A DNA stretch of 64,000 nt from Lachancea thermotolerans CBS 6340. Lineage: Eukaryota; Ascomycota; Saccharomycetes; Saccharomycetales; Saccharomycetaceae. Location: NCBI RefSeq assembly GCF_000142805.1, contig NC_013083.1, forward strand, positions 1,054,001 to 1,118,000, written 5' to 3'. Below the pieces are notes generated by a model that ran no database searches, was not told the origin of the DNA, and saw only the letters and a program-made list of their open reading frames with translations. The translations under genes and the position numbers were made by a program. Every line of letters starts with the position of its first letter. The first letter of the stretch is position 1. Positions 39,554 through 53,000 of this stretch are shown one piece after another.

Positions 39554-40732
39554 TCACTCCCACACATCTTGTGCTAAGGGAATGCCTAGTTTGGATTTCA
39601 GAACTGACATTGTTGCTATGGCATCTTCGGAACTATCGTGCTCGCCAGTCTGGATTCTACGACTAACAACCTCAAAAGCTAAGTCCTTCAATGAAGACTT
39701 GTAGTGCCCCCTTGGATAAAGTATAGCCGTATCTATAATTTTATCGTGAATCAAACGCATAACGTTCAGATCGTTTTCTAAGCCATGTCCAATAAGGATG
39801 CTGTTCTTGTTGATCAAGGACTCATGAAGAATCTTTTCAAGCATTTCATCAAATGAGACCGAAGTTTCTTCTTTTATGACGTGGACACCGCTGAATTCTG
39901 AATTGAGGTCAATTACCTCGCCGAATGGCCTCACGATTTCATCATACAGGACTTTGCTGGTGAAAAAGTCAACTATGGTGAGGCGAATCAGCTCATAACC
40001 ACACGAAGTAAAGGCCATTTCACAGTCTAGGGCCAAAACATTAGCCTTGCCCTGTACCTTGCAAGTGTTGCGAAAAGGCGATATGCGTTCCATTTCTGAG
40101 AAGGTTTCGGGTCTAAAAACATGATGAAACAAAGTCTTGCAGCCGAGGGCAAGAAAAGAGCTGGAATTTGTTGTTTCTCCACAGCATGCGTATTCCCCTT
40201 GGCGTGTTTCACGGTTAAACTTTTTCCGCTGGACATGAAAGCGACATGTAGTAGGGTTCATGATCTGGTCTTTGCGAAATTTTGTATTACAACGTATACA
40301 TGTCGTGTATACGCCTTGGACGTCTGTATCGCTCATTTGCTCTGTTTTCTCTGGGGCGCCAGTGTTGTATCCATTCGCCACTAGCGTGGCCTGATCGACT
40401 AAAACTGCCTGAAGGGTTTCCATAGCCTGGCTTTTTGTCAGTTTGGCAGCAGATGCGATGACACCCTTTTTCTTGGAAGAGGGCTCTAAACAGTCCAGCT
40501 TGCCCTTTGACTTCAAAATATCTCGGAGAACAACGCTAGCATTGAACCGGTAACTTTGACTTGATGCGCTTTTTTTGGCGACAGAAGCTTCAACCTCAAC
40601 AGCCTTCTTGCCAAGCTCCGGGGATGCAGCATGGAACTTCTCGAGCGTTTTCAGCACTTTTTGCAGCACCATATATCGACTCTGATAAGGGGCTGGCTGA
40701 GTCTTCAGGTCTACAGGACGGAGCACTGCCAT
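39554..40732 (-). CDS. REX3: RNA exonuclease Rex3, DEDDh family
   Basis: 392 residues (404 in S. cerevisiae). The C-terminal exonuclease domain has all acidic and His motifs: LALDCEMAFTSCGYELIRLT with Asp236 and Glu238, GHGLENDLNVMRLIH, and GEHDSSEDAIATM with the DEDDh histidine and last Asp. Before it lies a Cys/His-rich zinc module (CIRCNTKF at about 145, CRFH, CCGE, GCKTLFHHVF to about 205) typical of Rex3. Rex3 trims 3' ends of RNase MRP RNA and overlaps with Rex1 and Rex2 in U5 and 5.8S processing. It is divergent from MDN1 through a PAC/RRPE promoter. Confidence 0.94.
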   Translation of the reverse strand: MAVLRPVDLKTQPAPYQSRYMVLQKVLKTLEKFHAASPELGKKAVEVEASVAKKSASSQSYRFNASVVLRDILKSKGKLDCLEPSSKKKGVIASAAKLTKSQAMETLQAVLVDQATLVANGYNTGAPEKTEQMSDTDVQGVYTTCIRCNTKFRKDQIMNPTTCRFHVQRKKFNRETRQGEYACCGETTNSSSFLALGCKTLFHHVFRPETFSEMERISPFRNTCKVQGKANVLALDCEMAFTSCGYELIRLTIVDFFTSKVLYDEIVRPFGEVIDLNSEFSGVHVIKEETSVSFDEMLEKILHESLINKNSILIGHGLENDLNVMRLIHDKIIDTAILYPRGHYKSSLKDLAFEVVSRRIQTGEHDSSEDAIATMSVLKSKLGIPLAQDVWE

Positions 40733-40873
40733 TTGAAATGTGGGTACCTTCTTGAATGTTAGCGAAGATCTTTAGGGGCTTGCTTTCAAGCTCTTCTAAA
40801 TTACTTGCACTTGGGTCTCATAGGACTCGTGAACTTTCGGTTGGACATTTGAGGCCCATTTACTTTTTCCTAA

Positions 40874-40921
40874 CTCATCGCGATGAGCTTAAAAATTTTA
40901 ACAAAAAATAAGCGATGAGCT
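40874..40921. promoter_or_regulatory. Bidirectional PAC/RRPE ribosome-biogenesis promoter
   Basis: Between the divergent starts of REX3 and MDN1. CTCATCGCGATGAG at 40874-40887 is a perfect 14-base palindrome made of two overlapping PAC sites facing opposite ways; the + strand copy GCGATGAGCT is 40880-40889. A second full PAC, GCGATGAGCT, is at 40912-40921, and an RRPE-like AAAAATTTT is at 40891-40899 between them. PAC is bound by Dot6/Tod6 and RRPE by Stb3 in yeast (established knowledge). Confidence 0.85.
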
Positions 40922-41022
40922 TAGCCTTAACTTGTTTTCAACAAATCAAGCCGAAAAGACCCGTCGCTAGTAAGACGACGTTGAGTTTGAGACCTGAGCT
41001 ATCTTATCATTATAGTGATTAA

Positions 41023-44000
41023 ATGTTCAGTAACAAGGTTGTGATTAGCATCGAGGAATGTCGATTGCGATTTGATATTTACAATGCCCACTTCGTGAGG
41101 AAAGGGCTGGGCCGATTTGTGGAAATCGACGAAAGCCTTAGCACCATTAGGAACCTCCAAATGTTAGCTGCTGAGTCATTGCAAAGCGATGATAGTGTTG
41201 CTTACACTTTTATCTACCGCCCATTCTTTTTGGATTTAATCTCCAGATGGGCTCTGACTTGCACACATGAGAACAAAGAGCTCAGTGTTTCCGTGGCAGA
41301 CCGTATGGGACAAGTAATAGGAATTTACCCTGAAGCGTTAACGTTGGGTGAGCACTTCTTGGAGAGGCACCATGAATATCTAAATTTGATTCTAGAGACA
41401 CATTCATCTCAGCAAGAGCAAACTATCCAGACTATCCTGCTTGCATATTACCGCTTCATGCGCCACGATAGAGAGCGATTCAATAATTTTATCAAACCTG
41501 GTACGCTTTATGCGTTGCTACAGCATCCGTTTGCAAATCGCACGATACATTTCATGGCTGCACATGTGCTCTCGCTCTACCTGAATCTGGCCGAACAAGC
41601 TGCTCTCAACTTAGTTCAGCAGTATGTGGAAGACACCGAAGAAATTTGCGCACATTATCAAGGTGACGAGGGAGTTGATTACAGGTTTTTAGAGCTTAAC
41701 GAGGCGAGACGCCTTTCGAAGTGCGCTGCAGTGCTTCGTGAAATTGAATCTATGCCTCTATACCGTTTAGGTCCAAGGGCCAATTCCAAAGGTGTTTTCA
41801 ATATAATTCCCACGGATCTCAGTGAACTTGTTGTCTCCGTGTATGGAATTTTAGTACCAAAAGTTAGCGCTTTTCTTAACCCTCAAAGCTCAAGGTTGGA
41901 CAGCGAGTTTGTCCCTACAGAGGGGTCAGTTTCTGCAATCCGCTCACTTGCAAAATCGGTTCAGCTGTCAAAACCTGTGATGCTCATTGGCAAGGCGGGT
42001 TCAGGCAAAACATTTCTGATCAATCAATTGAGCAAGCACACAGGCTCGCAGGATTCGATGGTGAAAATTCATCTTGGTGAACAAACTGATGCGAAACTAC
42101 TTCTCGGAACTTATACATCTGGCGAAAAGCCAGGCACTTTCGAGTGGAGGGCCGGTGTATTAACGACGGCAGTGAAAGAGGGAAGATGGGTTTTAATTGA
42201 GGACATCGACAAAGCACCCACAGAAGTGTTATCTGTTCTACTAACGTTGCTGGAGCAGCGTGAGTTGAGCATACCGTCAAGAGGGGAAACTATCAAAGCT
42301 TCCAATGGATTTCAGCTGATATCGACTATAAGGATCCCAGAGGATGATCATAAAAATGAGGAGGAGTACCGTCCTGACCTCATAGGTATACGGCTTTGGA
42401 ATACTGTAAGTCTCAAAGGGCTCAACGACAATGAACTAGCCAGTATTATCAGCCAAAAATATCCTACGCTTTCGCAGTTAGCTTCCAGGTTCATTTCCAC
42501 CTACAACTCCGTTCGGAGCATATACTCGAATCAGCAGTTCATATCTTTCAACCGTGGAGTTCATCCAAGGGCAGTCACTGTTAGGGATTTAGTTAAATTT
42601 TGCGATAGGGTTCAAGAGATTTTTGCAAGTAACAATATCCAAAGCTCCGAGCAACTCATTCCCTCCGAAGTCTATGACAGCATTTTTTTTGAAGCTGCAG
42701 ACTGCTTTGCTGGCGCTATCGGCGAAACGAGGGCTTTGAAACCTTTGATAGAGGCTATAGGAGCCTCGTTAGAGATCTCGTCATCAAGAGTGTCTCTCTA
42801 TATCTCTAACCATGTTCCAGCATTCTCAGACACGAGCTCCTCGATTATCATTGGCAGGGCAGCAGTGCCTAAAAACCATTCCAGTTTACAAAAGAAATCA
42901 GCAAACGATACTTCATTCGCTCGTACAAACCATTCTTTGAGACTAATGGAGCAGATAGGAGCTGCTATCCAAATGTGTGAGCCGGTCCTTTTGGTAGGCG
43001 AGACGGGTACTGGTAAAACTACTGTTGTGCAACAAATTGCCAAAGCTGTCAATCAGAGGCTGACAGTTATTAATGTCTCTCAGCAAACAGAGAGTGGTGA
43101 CCTTTTGGGAGGATACAAGCCTGTGAACACTAAAGCAGTCGCAGTTCCTTTACTTGAAGAGTTTGAAAGCTTGTTTCCTGCAACTTTCTCAGTCAAAAAG
43201 AACGAGCGCTTTTACAACATGCTCCACAAATGTTTCAATAAAAACAGTTGGAAGAATGTCATAAAGCTATTAAAAGAAGCCTTCAAGCTCGCTCAGGGTC
43301 TTCTTGAAAATGATAGTGACGAGAATAGCGGCAACCGAAAGAAAAAGCGTAAATTGGATTCCCACACGAGGCAAATTTTGTTGGATAGATGGTTTGAATT
43401 TAACGAAAACGTCAAACAGTTTGAAGCTCAGTATTCGTCGATGGAAAACTCCTTTATTTTCAATTTTGTCGAAGGCTCTCTTGTAAAGGCTGTCAGAAAC
43501 GGTGAATGGCTCTTATTGGATGAAGTCAATCTTGCGTCATCTGATACCCTTGAAAGCATATCTGATCTATTAGCTGAGCCAAATTCACGCAGTGTTTTAC
43601 TATCAGAGAAGGGTCAGGTTGAACCTATCAAAGCCCATCCAAATTTCAGAATTTTTGCTTGTATGAATCCCGCAACCGATGTTGGTAAGAGAGATCTCCC
43701 CGCTGGTGTGAGATCAAGGTTTACTGAAATTTACGTTCATTCTCCGGATCGCGACATTACTGACCTTCTGTCAATAATTGACAAATACATTGGCGTGTTT
43801 AGTGTAAGTGATGAATGGGTTGGGAATGACGTTGCCGAGCTTTACCTTGAGGCCAAGCGACTTGCTGAAGCTCAGAAAATTGTTGACGGTTCGAACCAAC
43901 GTCCTCATTTCAGTATACGTACACTGACAAGAACTCTCATATACGTCCGCGATATTGTTAAAATCTACGGACTGCGCAGGTCTTTATACGAAGGCTTCTG

Positions 44001-47000
44001 CATGTCGTTTTTAACTCTACTAGATGAGAAGTCTGAGAGCCTTCTGAAACCGCTTATTGAGAAGTTCACACTTGGGAGACTAAAGAATCCAAAATCTGTG
44101 ATTTCGCAAATACCACCTTGTCCTGGTTCTGAGTACATCCAGTTCAGACACTACTGGATGAGAAAAGGACTTCACGAATGCCTGGATCAGCCCAACTATA
44201 TCATAACACCTTTTGTGGAAAAAAATATGCTAAATTTAGTCAGAGCGACATCTGGCCGTCGCTTTCCTGTGCTGATTCAAGGGCCCACCTCTGCTGGTAA
44301 AACAAGTATGATCAAATACCTTGCAGACATAACCGGCCATAAATTTGTGCGTATCAACAACCATGAGCACACAGATCTCCAAGAATACTTAGGAACTTAC
44401 GTGGCTGATGAGACGGGAAAGCTGAAATTCCGGGAAGGTGTTCTTGTTGACGCCTTGCGGGAAGGTCATTGGATTGTACTGGATGAACTAAATTTGGCCC
44501 CAACTGACGTTTTAGAGGCTCTGAATAGGCTACTGGATGACAACAGAGAACTCTTTATACCAGAAACACAAGAATTTATTCATCCTCATCCCGACTTTAT
44601 GCTCTTTGCCACACAGAACCCCCCCGGTATCTATGGTGGTCGTAAAGTTCTTTCGAGGGCTTTCCGTAACCGTTTTCTAGAATTGCACTTTGACGACATC
44701 CCACAGGACGAATTAGAGATTATTCTTCGCGAGCGTTGCAGGATAGCGCCTTCATATGCCCAAAAAATCGTTGAAGTTTATCGTCAGCTCTCCATCCAGC
44801 GGTCAGCGATGAGACTGTTTGAGCAGAAGAACAGTTTTGCAACTTTGCGTGACCTGTTTCGATGGGCACTCAGGGATGCAGTTGGTTATGAGAACTTGGC
44901 TGCCAACGGATACATGCTTCTTGCAGAAAGGTGCAGAACTCAGGAAGAGAAAGATGTGGTGAAGGCTGTGCTTGAAAAAGTCATGAAGGTTAAGCTTAAT
45001 ATGGAAGAATACTACAAAACTCTTGAGAACGCAGAGTTATACAGCATGAAAAGTTCTGTTATTTGGACGAGTTCTATGCGCCGCCTTTCTGTCTTGGTAT
45101 CTTCGTGTTTGAAAAACAACGAGCCTGTTCTTCTTGTAGGAGAGACTGGTTGCGGAAAAACGACGGTGTGCCAATTAATTGCCAAATACCTTAGCAAGAA
45201 ATTGATTACTATCAACGCTCATCAAAATACAGAAACCGGAGATATCCTTGGTGCTCAACGTCCAAACAGGCATAGATCAGACCTTCAAGCGTGTCTCACG
45301 AAGGCCTTGCGGAGGGCGCTCGGTGTTGATGACGAGCATCATGCTACTTTGGACGAACTTCTAAACATCTATGAAGGAGCTGATAAGTCAAACGTCGATC
45401 GTGTCGATATTGAAGAAATAGGCAAGCTCAAAGACAGGTTAAATGTTTTGTTTGAGTGGTGCGACGGTCCTCTCACACACGCTCTCAAAAGCGGGGAATT
45501 TTTCCTACTTGATGAGATATCACTGGCCGATGACTCAGTTCTGGAAAGACTGAATAGTGTGCTTGAACCAGAGAGAAGCCTTTTGCTTGCAGAGAAGGGA
45601 GGGTCTGATAGTTTGATTCAGGCAGCCGACGGCTTTGAGTTTTTCGCTACCATGAACCCGGGTGGTGATTACGGCAAAAAGGAACTCTCCCCAGCTTTAA
45701 GAAATAGATTTACAGAAATTTGGGTACCTTCTATGGAGAACTTCGAAGATGTTCATATGATTGTGTCCTCAAAACTTGAGAATGATCTTGCTTCTTTGGC
45801 TAGCCCTATTGTGGAGTTCTCGAAATGGTTTGGTGAAAAGTTTGGTGGAGGAAGAACAAATAGCGGAGTAATATCGCTTCGTGATATTTTGAGTTGGGTG
45901 GAGTTTGTCAATTTATCTGCCTCAAAAGTACCAAGTCCCAGCTGCGCTTTGGTTCAGGGTGCAAGCATGGTATTTATAGATTCCCTCGGTACGAATAACA
46001 CTGCGTACCTAGCTGACAACGCGGAGACTTTGCTTGCTCAAAAGTTTGAATGTGTCAAAGTTCTGAGTAGCCTGGTTGGTGTTGACCTATTCCCGCTTTA
46101 CCAAGATGAACCCATCTTACAAGTTGACGAGCAACAGATCCGCATTGGGCTGTTCGGCTTAGATAAGAGATGTTCGACGGTTGTCCCTCAATTCAACTTA
46201 AGTGCGCCAACTACTGCAAAAAATTTGATGAGGGTTGTAAGGGCTATGCAAGTTTCGAAGCCTGTGTTGTTGGAAGGCAGCCCTGGTGTAGGAAAAACGA
46301 GTTTGGTCTCTGCACTTGCGGATTGTACAGGCAACAAACTCACCCGTATCAATCTATCTGAACAAACCGACTTGGTGGACTTGTTTGGGTCTGATGCCCC
46401 CGGGGAAAAAACCGGTGAGTTTGTTTGGCGCGATGCTCCGTTTTTGAGAGCAATGCAGCTCGGTGAATGGGTTCTCCTTGATGAGATGAACCTAGCCTCT
46501 CAATCTGTCTTAGAGGGTCTCAACGCCTGCCTTGATCATAGAGGGGAAGCGTATGTCCCTGAGCTTGACAGGGCATTCAAGAAGCATGCAAATTTTAGAG
46601 TTTTCGCTGCTCAAAACCCACAATATCAAGGTGGCGGGAGAAAAGGCCTTCCAAAATCTTTCGTGAACCGTTTTAGCGTTGTTTACATGGATATTCTCTC
46701 ATCTCAGGACTTGTTCTTAATCGCAACTCATCTGTACCCAGCCATAGATGCTAACGTGTGCTCCAAGATGATCGAAATGATTTCTACATTAGAGGAAGAA
46801 GTCTCGAACAGAAAACAATGGGGTCATGCTGGTTCACCTTGGGAATTTAACCTTAGAGACACTTTGAGATGGTTGAAGCTCCTGAACGCGCCGTCATTTG
46901 ACAAAGAGAGCGGAGCGGCAGACTACGTGGATTTAATTATAACTCAAAGATTCAGGACTGCAGAAGATCGTTCAAAAGTCAAACAAGTTTTTGAAAGATT

Positions 47001-50000
47001 CTTTGGGGAAGTTCATGCTAGAGAAAACTATTTGGAGGCTGCTCCAGACTATCTCCAGGTTAATGGAGAACTCGCGCCAAGAAATCCATTTATCACTCAT
47101 ACTGCATTGAGGAACGTATTACCTTTGCAGTGCAACATTGGCATTTACGAGTCGATGTTGCGGTGTGTGAATCACAACTGGCCTTTAATTCTTGTAGGAC
47201 CAACCAGTTCCGGCAAAACAGAAATCATCAGATATATTGCTGGCATGCTGGGATCAAAAGTCATGAACTTTCCCATGAACAGTGATATAGATAGCATGGA
47301 TATTTTGGGTGGATACGAACAGGTTGACCAGAACAGGAAAATCTCTCAACAGGTTGATAGGCTATTTTCTATCTTGAGACAGTTGTTGGCTATCAACATT
47401 GCATCGCAAGAGGCGGGTGAAGAAGCCAAATTAGTTGCTCTGGAGTTGTTTCAGTTCATATCGGCTCAGTCAATTGATACAAGCAAACTAGAGCGCCTTC
47501 TCCTACTAATCAATAAACTCATGCAATTTGTGGACACTCCAGAACTTGGGTCGGTCACTGCTGAGCTCGAACTCATCAAAAAGGGCCTCGGACTAGAAAC
47601 TGTCAAATTTGAATGGTTTGACGGTCTCCTCTTGAAAGCCATGGAAGAAGGCTCCTGGTTAGTTTTGGACAATGCAAACTTGTGTTCGCCATCTGTGTTG
47701 GATAGATTGAACTCACTTTTGGAGACGGAAGGGCTGTTAATTATAAACGAATGCAGTCATGAGGATGGTACGCCCCGTGTGGTGAACCCCCACCCTAATT
47801 TCAGGCTTTTCTTGACAGTTGACCCAAAATATGGCGAGCTTTCTAGGGCTATGAGAAACAGAAGCATCGAAATTTACCTCGAAAACTTAGAGCCAAGGGC
47901 TTCTTGTTTCGATAAAGTTAAATTAAGCATGATGGAAGACTTTGGACTAAGCGGTCAAACTAGTTACGAAAGCGAGGCACAAGGCATGCAATTAACCAAC
48001 TCCATCCCATTGTCATCGTTTGTGTCAGCAACCAATTCACTTGAAACTCAATATGCTCTTTTACATGATGTCTTGCAGACATCGGAAAATGAAATAATAG
48101 AGTCCGTTGTTTCAATAATGCCACATAAAGCTATTCCAAATTTGAGAAGGTGGCAAAACAATGCTCTTCACTCAAGGTATTACGATGAAGTTCGCGCTAT
48201 CGAAAATATTGCAAACTTCGGCATGTTTTTGCTAGAGAGTGGAATTTCCGAGAAATTCTATTCTTTGCTGACTGAATACCAAAGTCTTGGTTCAGGGATC
48301 TTGGGTGAACAAAACAGCTTTGGGAGCAGCCAACAGCTGATGCCTGCCATCAACACATATGCCTTAAAAACCGTGGAAGCAACTCATAGGTACGTGTCCT
48401 GTGGTGAATCAGTTTACCTCTTTGAAGTCTGCCGATTGCTCCAAGCATCTACAGACAAATTGACGAATGTTAGCAGAAGAGCTCAACAGGCAAAGGTTGG
48501 TGATTTGAATTACGTTGAGATTTCTGCTGCCCACGCTCAAGGGCGCGCAGTCAAGAAAATTCCTCAAATTCCAATTTTCGAGGCCTTGCAAAGATTGAAG
48601 AACTATATTTTGGAGGAGATGCAATCAGTACCTCTATTTTCCCTCCCAGAACATTATACCAAGCTCTTCGAGTTGTGCTGCATCTGGATGGGGGCTTTCG
48701 AGACCTCAAAGACTTTCAACTACGCAAAGCTTAGAGTTTATCAGAATGTTTTAGAAACTTGGCAACATGAAGCCGAAAGCAACGTTAACAACCCGAAGGA
48801 GGTCCTCAAAATCGCGCAGAGTATCAGCAACCACTTACTTTTGAAAACAGGACGGTCAATGACTGTGATTTGGGACGAGTTCAGGCAAGTATATCCAAGC
48901 TCATTAAGTTCTTGGCAAAAATACGAGGCTATGCTAGCTGTCGCCCAAAAGTTCGACAATGTTGCACAGAAGCAATTTTCAGACTCTTATGAACTAATCA
49001 ACAGTTTGAGAACCATTTTCAAAGAGCTCAGAGATGCAATAATTGCCAACGAAGCATCAACATTTGAGGAAGTACTATCAAAACTTACCCATGGTGTCGA
49101 CGAGTTAGAAGAAATCTCTTCAAAGTTCTTAACAAAGAGAAAACACTTCTTAGAAGAGGTTTTCGAGTCCTTGTTACGTGCTGTGTACTGTAGTGACCGT
49201 ACCAGCCTTCAACCTGTCCTTCAAATTTCAACGTACACTTCCTTCTCAACTGAAGTCTTACTCAAGTCAGACGTTGAGTCTCCCTCCTATCCACCAATTT
49301 TTGACATTCTCTGGCAAAAAGAAAATGGTACCTTCAGGTCGCATGTGTTTTCTGTTTTTGATAACTCGATACTCGAGCATCTTGTTCAAAAAATTAACAT
49401 TTTGAAGCACATCAGCAATAGCCAGATTTCACAGGCGCTAGAGGACGCATCTGTGCTTTCCCGCGACCTGGTTACGTTCTCGACCTCAGTTTTGAGCAGC
49501 AAAGAATTATATTTCAAAGATCTTCTTTTCGCCTGGTATGCTAAAATCGCATCTTTACACGCAGACATCAAACCTTCTGCGACAATCGAGGAAATAAAGC
49601 GTGCAACTTCTACATCTGAGGATAGCTGGTTTAAGTCCATCAACGAAAACTTCCTTCTTGCTGCCATCAGCCTTGCATCTGATTATCAATCACATTCATC
49701 TTTGGGTAAAGCGTGGATACTGTTTTCAGTGGGCTTGATGCAGCTTTTTGTTCCAAGTTCTCCATACGACCCTGCAATTCATGATTATGTTCTTTTTGAT
49801 AACTTCATGGTCAAAAGGTCCTTTTCAGAAGAGCTCAAATGTTGTTGGAAAAGCTGTAGAACGGTTTTGAGTGGAGACGAGCCAATGATGTTAGAATCGT
49901 TTATCGATCAATCATGCGATTTGAGGTCTCCTAAAAGACCTAGAGTGTACAGATCTGAAGAAGCGCTGGATCCTCTATTTGAGGAATGGAGCGCTTTCAT

Positions 50001-53000
50001 GAAATCTACGGTTGGCATTGAGCCTGTGGATAAACTATTAAAGTCCTTGAGTAAGCTAGAGGCGATGTCGGAGAGTCAGCTGAGCCTGTTCCAACAAAAC
50101 TCCTCACAATTTCTCGAGCGTTTGTCGTCAACCTTTTATCGCTACTCAGATTTGAACGATATATTTCGTGGCTACATTTGCGGCTTGAAATTTGGGTTTG
50201 ACTTGTTGAAGGAGGGGCAAAAGGAAGAGGGCAAGACAGCTGCATTTTCGCCATTGTGGACTCTTGATTGCCTTGCGTTAACAAGTGCCGAAAAGATCAA
50301 TGGAAGCTTTGCTGAACTGCAAGCAATTTTCAAGAAAAAGACTGTACAATCAATTGAAGTGGAGCGCATCTCAACGTTTTTTATGAAGCTTTTCAGTTTC
50401 CATAGAAAAGATTTGCGCATGTTGAAATCTTTTGATGGTGTTCTACAAACTTTGTACTACAGATGGTCTATGCGCCGTTTGCAAGGTGAAAAAGAGGCCC
50501 AATCCCAAGTGGGCATCTTCAAATTTGATGAAAGCGATACCGATCCTGAGTCAGATTTCAAGAAGCTCTTCCCAGATTACGAAGATGTGCTTTCCATGAG
50601 CGGAGGAGGCCCGTTAGCACCCACTGAAAACACTTCTCTGGATGAAATTTATTTCAAAATTGCTAACACTTACTTAGACATCTTCGACAGAAAGGACAAA
50701 AGCAGCTTAACAGAATTAATGGCAGAAGGTATCAAAGTCTGCGACGTGTTAATGGATCTCAAATTAGATTGCAAAACTAAGGGCCCTGAGGCTCGAGAGT
50801 TGACATCTGTACTAAATCAACTCATTAAAGAGATACGTCTATTTGAAGTCTCAGGAAGCAATGAGTCGATTGATTTCTACCGAGAATGTTCTGTATCTGA
50901 AACCAGGAAAGCCTCATTGGTTGTGCAGAAGCTATGGTTTTCAGTTAATAATTTGAGAAGACAATGGCCTGAGCACTCCACCCTAAATGACCTGTTTAGG
51001 ATCTGTCATGAATTCATGGAGTACCCAGGAAACACTCCTCTTGCTCGACTTCTACAGAAAGTTGAGCAACTTTTCACCATCGTAACAGAGTGGGAGAAGT
51101 ACGCTTCAGTCACCGTATCTCTTCAAAATTCGCTAAAAGAGCTCACTGAACTTATTGTGTCATGGAGAAGACTGGAATTGAGTACCTGGAAACGTCTCTT
51201 TGACCACGAGGATTTGGCGCTGAATAAAAGCTTGGGAAAATGGTGGTTCTATCTTTTCGAGACCATCATTGTTTCACAAACTACTGAAAGCGTGCTTTCT
51301 GATACCGAGGATAAGTCTAGTACGAAACTTCTAGTATCGCTAAACGTGTTCTTGAGCAAATGTACTTATGGAGAATTTGGTGGTAGGCTACGTCTCTTGA
51401 AGGCTTTTTCCGAGCACTGCAAGCTCTTGAAAAATGGAGCCTCAAGAACTACACATGCATTGCTTAACCTAATTACATTTTATGAACAATTTCTCCCTAT
51501 TATCGAAGAAAGGATACGCGATGGAAGGAAGAGGCTTGAGAAAGACATTTCAGAGGTGATCCTTTTAGCGAGCTGGAAGGATGTCAATATTGATGCACTG
51601 AAGCAGAGTTCGCACCGCTCACACAATAGCCTTTACAAATTAGTGAGGAAATACCGCGAAATTCTATCACAGGATATGTCCTTAGTTATTGAAAGTGGCA
51701 TCGATGGTTTGTATGCAACGGGAGTTGTCAAGGTTATATTTGAACCCCTTTTGAATGATAATGTTGAATTTGATGATTTACAAGGTGTCGTGTCGGCTGT
51801 ACCCTCGTGGAGCACCAGACCTGCACCATTAAAAGACATTGCTTTGACCACGAAAAACATGTCACTCTACCACTCGAAAATTGAGGCGGAAGAGTTACCA
51901 AGTTTCACGGAATATGTGAAAGACGTCTCTGAAGAGGCAGCACGCCTTCGCAAAGAGACTCCAAAGGTCTACAATAAAAAAGAGAAGAAGTTGCTTGCCG
52001 CTTTGAAGATTCAAAAGTCAAAGCTGTTGAACGACACTATCAAAGAATTGAGAAGGATGGGATTGAAAACTGGCTTTAGAGAGGATATTCGCAGAGTACA
52101 AGGGAGCGTAACCTCAATATTGAGTAGTGTCGATTCATTCAAGGAAACTGCATTACAAGATTGTGACAGGAGCTTCAACAGGATTTTAGAACTCATGCCC
52201 CGTCTTCGTGTCGTTGCTTCAAATCCTGCAGAAGGCGCACCTATCTCTGCAATTGAAAAAGGAATGGCGTTAAGCGAAAATCTGTTATACCTTCTTATCA
52301 CCTCCCGTGGCCAGCTGCGTAAATTCGCAGATAACTTGCACGCAACTGCTCAACTACGCAAAGAACTGGACAGCATTGCTTCAACAAAAAGCGCTCTTCT
52401 AAATCCATCTCTAAAGACTAACTACGAGACATTTTCACACCTCTGCCAATGGCTTCCCGAAATTCTAAACTACGCACTTGAAACTCTAGATCTTGTCTCG
52501 AAAGGTCCTAGTCATCAAAAAGAAACATTAACTGATGCCTTGGTCAAAGTCGCTGAATTTAGATCCACTTGTGGCGCAGATGTTCTTGATAATGAGCAGC
52601 AAAATATTATGAAGAAATTTTGGCATTTCTGTGACAAGCTAACAAAGTCTCTTTCAGAGAACAGCTCTTCGGAGAGCTTTTTTGTCTCACAGACGGTTGT
52701 TGAGTGGATTCAGGAAAACAGGCTTGTTAAAAAGGCGCAAGTTGATCATGAGAAAAGCGAGAACGTCGAAAGTGTTGAAAAAGCTTTCCGCAGAGTCGCC
52801 GTGTCGATTTTGCTCACTGTCCAAAAGCTCTTGGAGGATCAAGATATTTCCTTGACAATGGAAGAAGACAAATGGCTTGTTTTGTCTCACAAGAGAGTCA
52901 TGAGTCTGTCAAAAAAGGTGCTCTCTGTTGATGTATTATCAAAAATGGCTGACGCTTTGACCCTAGTTAAGTCCCATAATTTCTCGAGGCACAACTCAAA

